The notes beneath the pieces were generated by a model that did no database searches, had not been told where the DNA came from, and saw only the letters and a program-made list of their open reading frames with translations. A program made the translations under genes and the position numbers. 58,945 nt of DNA from Tilletiaria anomala UBC 951 (Eukaryota; Basidiomycota; Exobasidiomycetes; Georgefischeriales; Tilletiariaceae), in NCBI RefSeq assembly GCF_000711695.1, contig NW_013546910.1, positions 1 through 58,945 of the forward strand. The letters are read 5' to 3'. Below, one piece after another: positions 57,301 to 58,945 of the stretch. The stretch's first letter is position 1. Every line of letters begins with the position of its first letter.

Positions 57301-58376
57301 TTTCACAACGATCTGATGCCCGAATTCCCGAGTGGTCTTACTTATGCCCTTTTGCTTTCGCAGCGCCTCGCGGCGGCTGAGCTCACATAGAGCGTCAGCG
57401 ATCGTATTGACGTTCTTGCCACCCTGCCAATAGTTCGTCATGATGATCACTTCGCGCTTGGCCGCGACGATGCAGTCGTAGTAGTGCCCGATGATATCCG
57501 GACCCGTGCTGAAGATAGACAGCGGCACGATTCCAGTCGTTGCAAGCAGTGCAGGAGATACGACGCCCGACATTTGGTTGCGTGGAAGTGGTAAGAGCGA
57601 GTCGGCGAGCATCTGCAGAGCAGTTAATGTCTGGTCAGTAGTCGAATGAGGGGCAAGATGTAGAGGAATTGACTCACCATTAGGTATAGCCTGCTCGGCG
57701 CGGGTTCACCTTGTACATCGGCGCCTTGGCTCCCACGAGTCTGCGTAGCGCCATTCGCCTCAGCTGCAGCCTCTTTCTCGCCGCCTTCAGCTTCCACCTC
57801 TGCGCCACGACTCCAGCGGTAGCCAAACCGAGCGCAAATGCTTTTCAGCTCCTCGTCATCCGGCTGTAGATTTCCGGGATGGATAGCGCCCTTGTGCCAG
57901 ATCCAATTGGATCCGCGCCCTTCTTCGAGCTTGTGCTTGATCTTGACTCGCAGCACTCCGCGCACAAAGCTTGGAGGCAAGGGGAACAGGTACTTGCTTG
58001 CTTGAATGGCAGAGAGGGAGATTGAAGTGGAGGCGGGGGTCGAGGCAGATTTGGCAGCAGATTTGCTAAATAATACGCTGGATTGCGAGGATTTCGCTTT
58101 GCTTCCGCTTTCGACGCCGTGAAGTGGGCCTCCGTTTGTCAGCTTTTGCTCGCCTGGCGCTTGTGACGCTTCATCGTTTTGGAGCGGCTTGTCGTCGTGA
58201 GCTTGCGCAGTTTGGGTTTGCAACTCGGTTCCAGTTTTGGAGTCAAACGTGCTCAATGAGCACGCGAGTGCGCTTGTGATACTCGGCGCACGATTTTGCG
58301 GCGGTCGTGTGGAGGTGCACCATCCTGCCCGCGTTGCCTGGTCGCGCAGTTGGTGTTTCTTGCCAGGGGGCGACAT
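54392..58376 (-). CDS. phospholipase-D-fold protein with widely split HKD motifs
   Basis: Four exons on the minus strand (57678-58376, 54794-57612, 54628-54714, 54392-54551) give 1254 residues. The first HKD is HAKLLLVDRRVALVNSNNIQ (H392, K394, D399) followed by DRPN; the second is HVKFAAYDGQVGIIGSGNQD (H1174, K1176, D1181) followed by TQSW. Upstream are FSTGPDIIGHYYDCIVAAKR and EVIIMTNYWQGGK, like fungal PLD-like proteins. Between the motifs lie about 780 residues, mostly Gln/Ser/Ala-rich linker with islands such as SLSQPRSPFGSFSFGHW, and a folded part FIQSPTLNASPIKAAVLACV before HKD2. The PLD fold hydrolyses or transfers phosphodiesters in phospholipids; substrate unknown. The start is chosen at MSPPGKKHQLRD; the frame is open upstream, so another exon is possible. 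All three introns are GT-AG. Confidence 0.85.
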
Positions 58377-58945
58377 TTGAGGTAGGTGTCTCCTTCCAGC
58401 TTTCACAAAGCTGTTATAGACGCCAGCTTCTGACGGGCTGCAACCTTGGTCGAATGCGAGTAGCAGGGTGCTAGGACAGGAGCAGGTCAGGTTGACGGAG
58501 GGCCGGAATTGCTCCACTACGCGGGTGCCGAGTCTGGCTGGGAGGTGAGGTGAGGTGAGATGGAGAAGATTGGCAGAGCAATGCCCAAGGTGCAGCAATC
58601 CCAGGCGTAGGAGGCTCCTACTCCCCTGCTGTTCAGGAGTGCAACCTTCGCGACGCACATGCAACCCCGGCCGGCTATCTAAGGTCTCGGCCCACGCTCG
58701 CTGATGATGGACGACGACGATATAGGTGTACACATGGCAGCCTGAGTGGCGGCCACCCCCCGGAGCGGAGCAACACGACGGACTCTCACAAGGCTGGCAA
58801 CTAGCCTCTCTCGGCCGAGAGAATCGTAGATAGCTTCGGATGGCAGTCTTGTTGAGTGAGACGTCGGTTTTTGTCCTTTGTGTGGTTGGCCGTCCCCAGC
58901 GCATTGCAATGCAATCAATTGGCCCTTGTCTGGAATTAGTAATTC
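58377..58945. other. window edge: upstream region of the PLD-like gene
   Basis: The promoter and possible untranslated leader of the PLD-like gene lie here. The minus-strand frame stays open to about 58904 without an obvious conserved sequence, so a further 5' exon or start is possible. Nothing else is seen. Confidence 0.35.

Noticed and set aside
1-58945. tRNA, rRNA or CRISPR
   Set aside because: I looked for B-box-like GGTTCGANNCC with a pairing acceptor stem and for regular repeats with spacers; the few GGTTC matches lack the flanking elements.

Overview
This is nuclear DNA of a basidiomycete fungus. Most genes are interrupted by short introns (about 60-100 nt, GTGAGT-like donors, CAG/TAG acceptors). 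The gene content is fungal: Sec66, a Ydj1-type DnaJ, B56 phosphatase subunit, fungalysin, and a DUF6533 seven-helix protein (a family mostly known from Basidiomycota). A stretch of CCCTAA repeats matches the common fungal telomere unit. The compact GC-rich style and a coronin-7-like gene fit Ustilaginomycotina or a related smut/yeast lineage, but I cannot name the species from sequence alone. Exon borders were placed by hand from splice motifs, frame and family similarity.

Left part (1-6826): a DUF6533 membrane protein is followed by a decayed stretch. This holds a truncated TFIIIC-delta-like pseudogene (2108-3078), an interstitial telomere-like repeat just after it (3108-3126), about 2 kb with no recognisable gene, and a decayed gene with three chromodomain-like units (5140-6470).

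Second part (6827-21081): healthy conserved genes of protein folding and actin dynamics. These are CCT3 (cytosolic chaperonin), ARPC2 (Arp2/3 complex), an EH-domain IRS4-like protein, a farnesylated-type DnaJ, and a coronin-7-like tandem coronin. A 2.3 kb degenerate island flanked by diverged direct repeats (14859-17197) separates DnaJ from coronin.

Third part (21546-41180): a large Ala/Ser-rich protein of unknown function, 6-phosphogluconate dehydrogenase, condensin subunit Ycg1/CAP-G, translocon subunit Sec66, PP2A B56 subunit and methylenetetrahydrofolate reductase. GND1 (NADPH) and MTHFR (NAD(P)H-dependent one-carbon metabolism) are metabolic housekeeping genes.

Right part (41922-58376): a secreted fungalysin metalloprotease and a possible small catabolic group (FAD monooxygenase, FAH-family hydrolase, LDH2-type dehydrogenase). 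Then come an Atg14/Vps38-like autophagy protein and a 1254-residue phospholipase-D-fold protein whose two HKD motifs are about 780 residues apart. No rRNA, tRNA or CRISPR was recognised.
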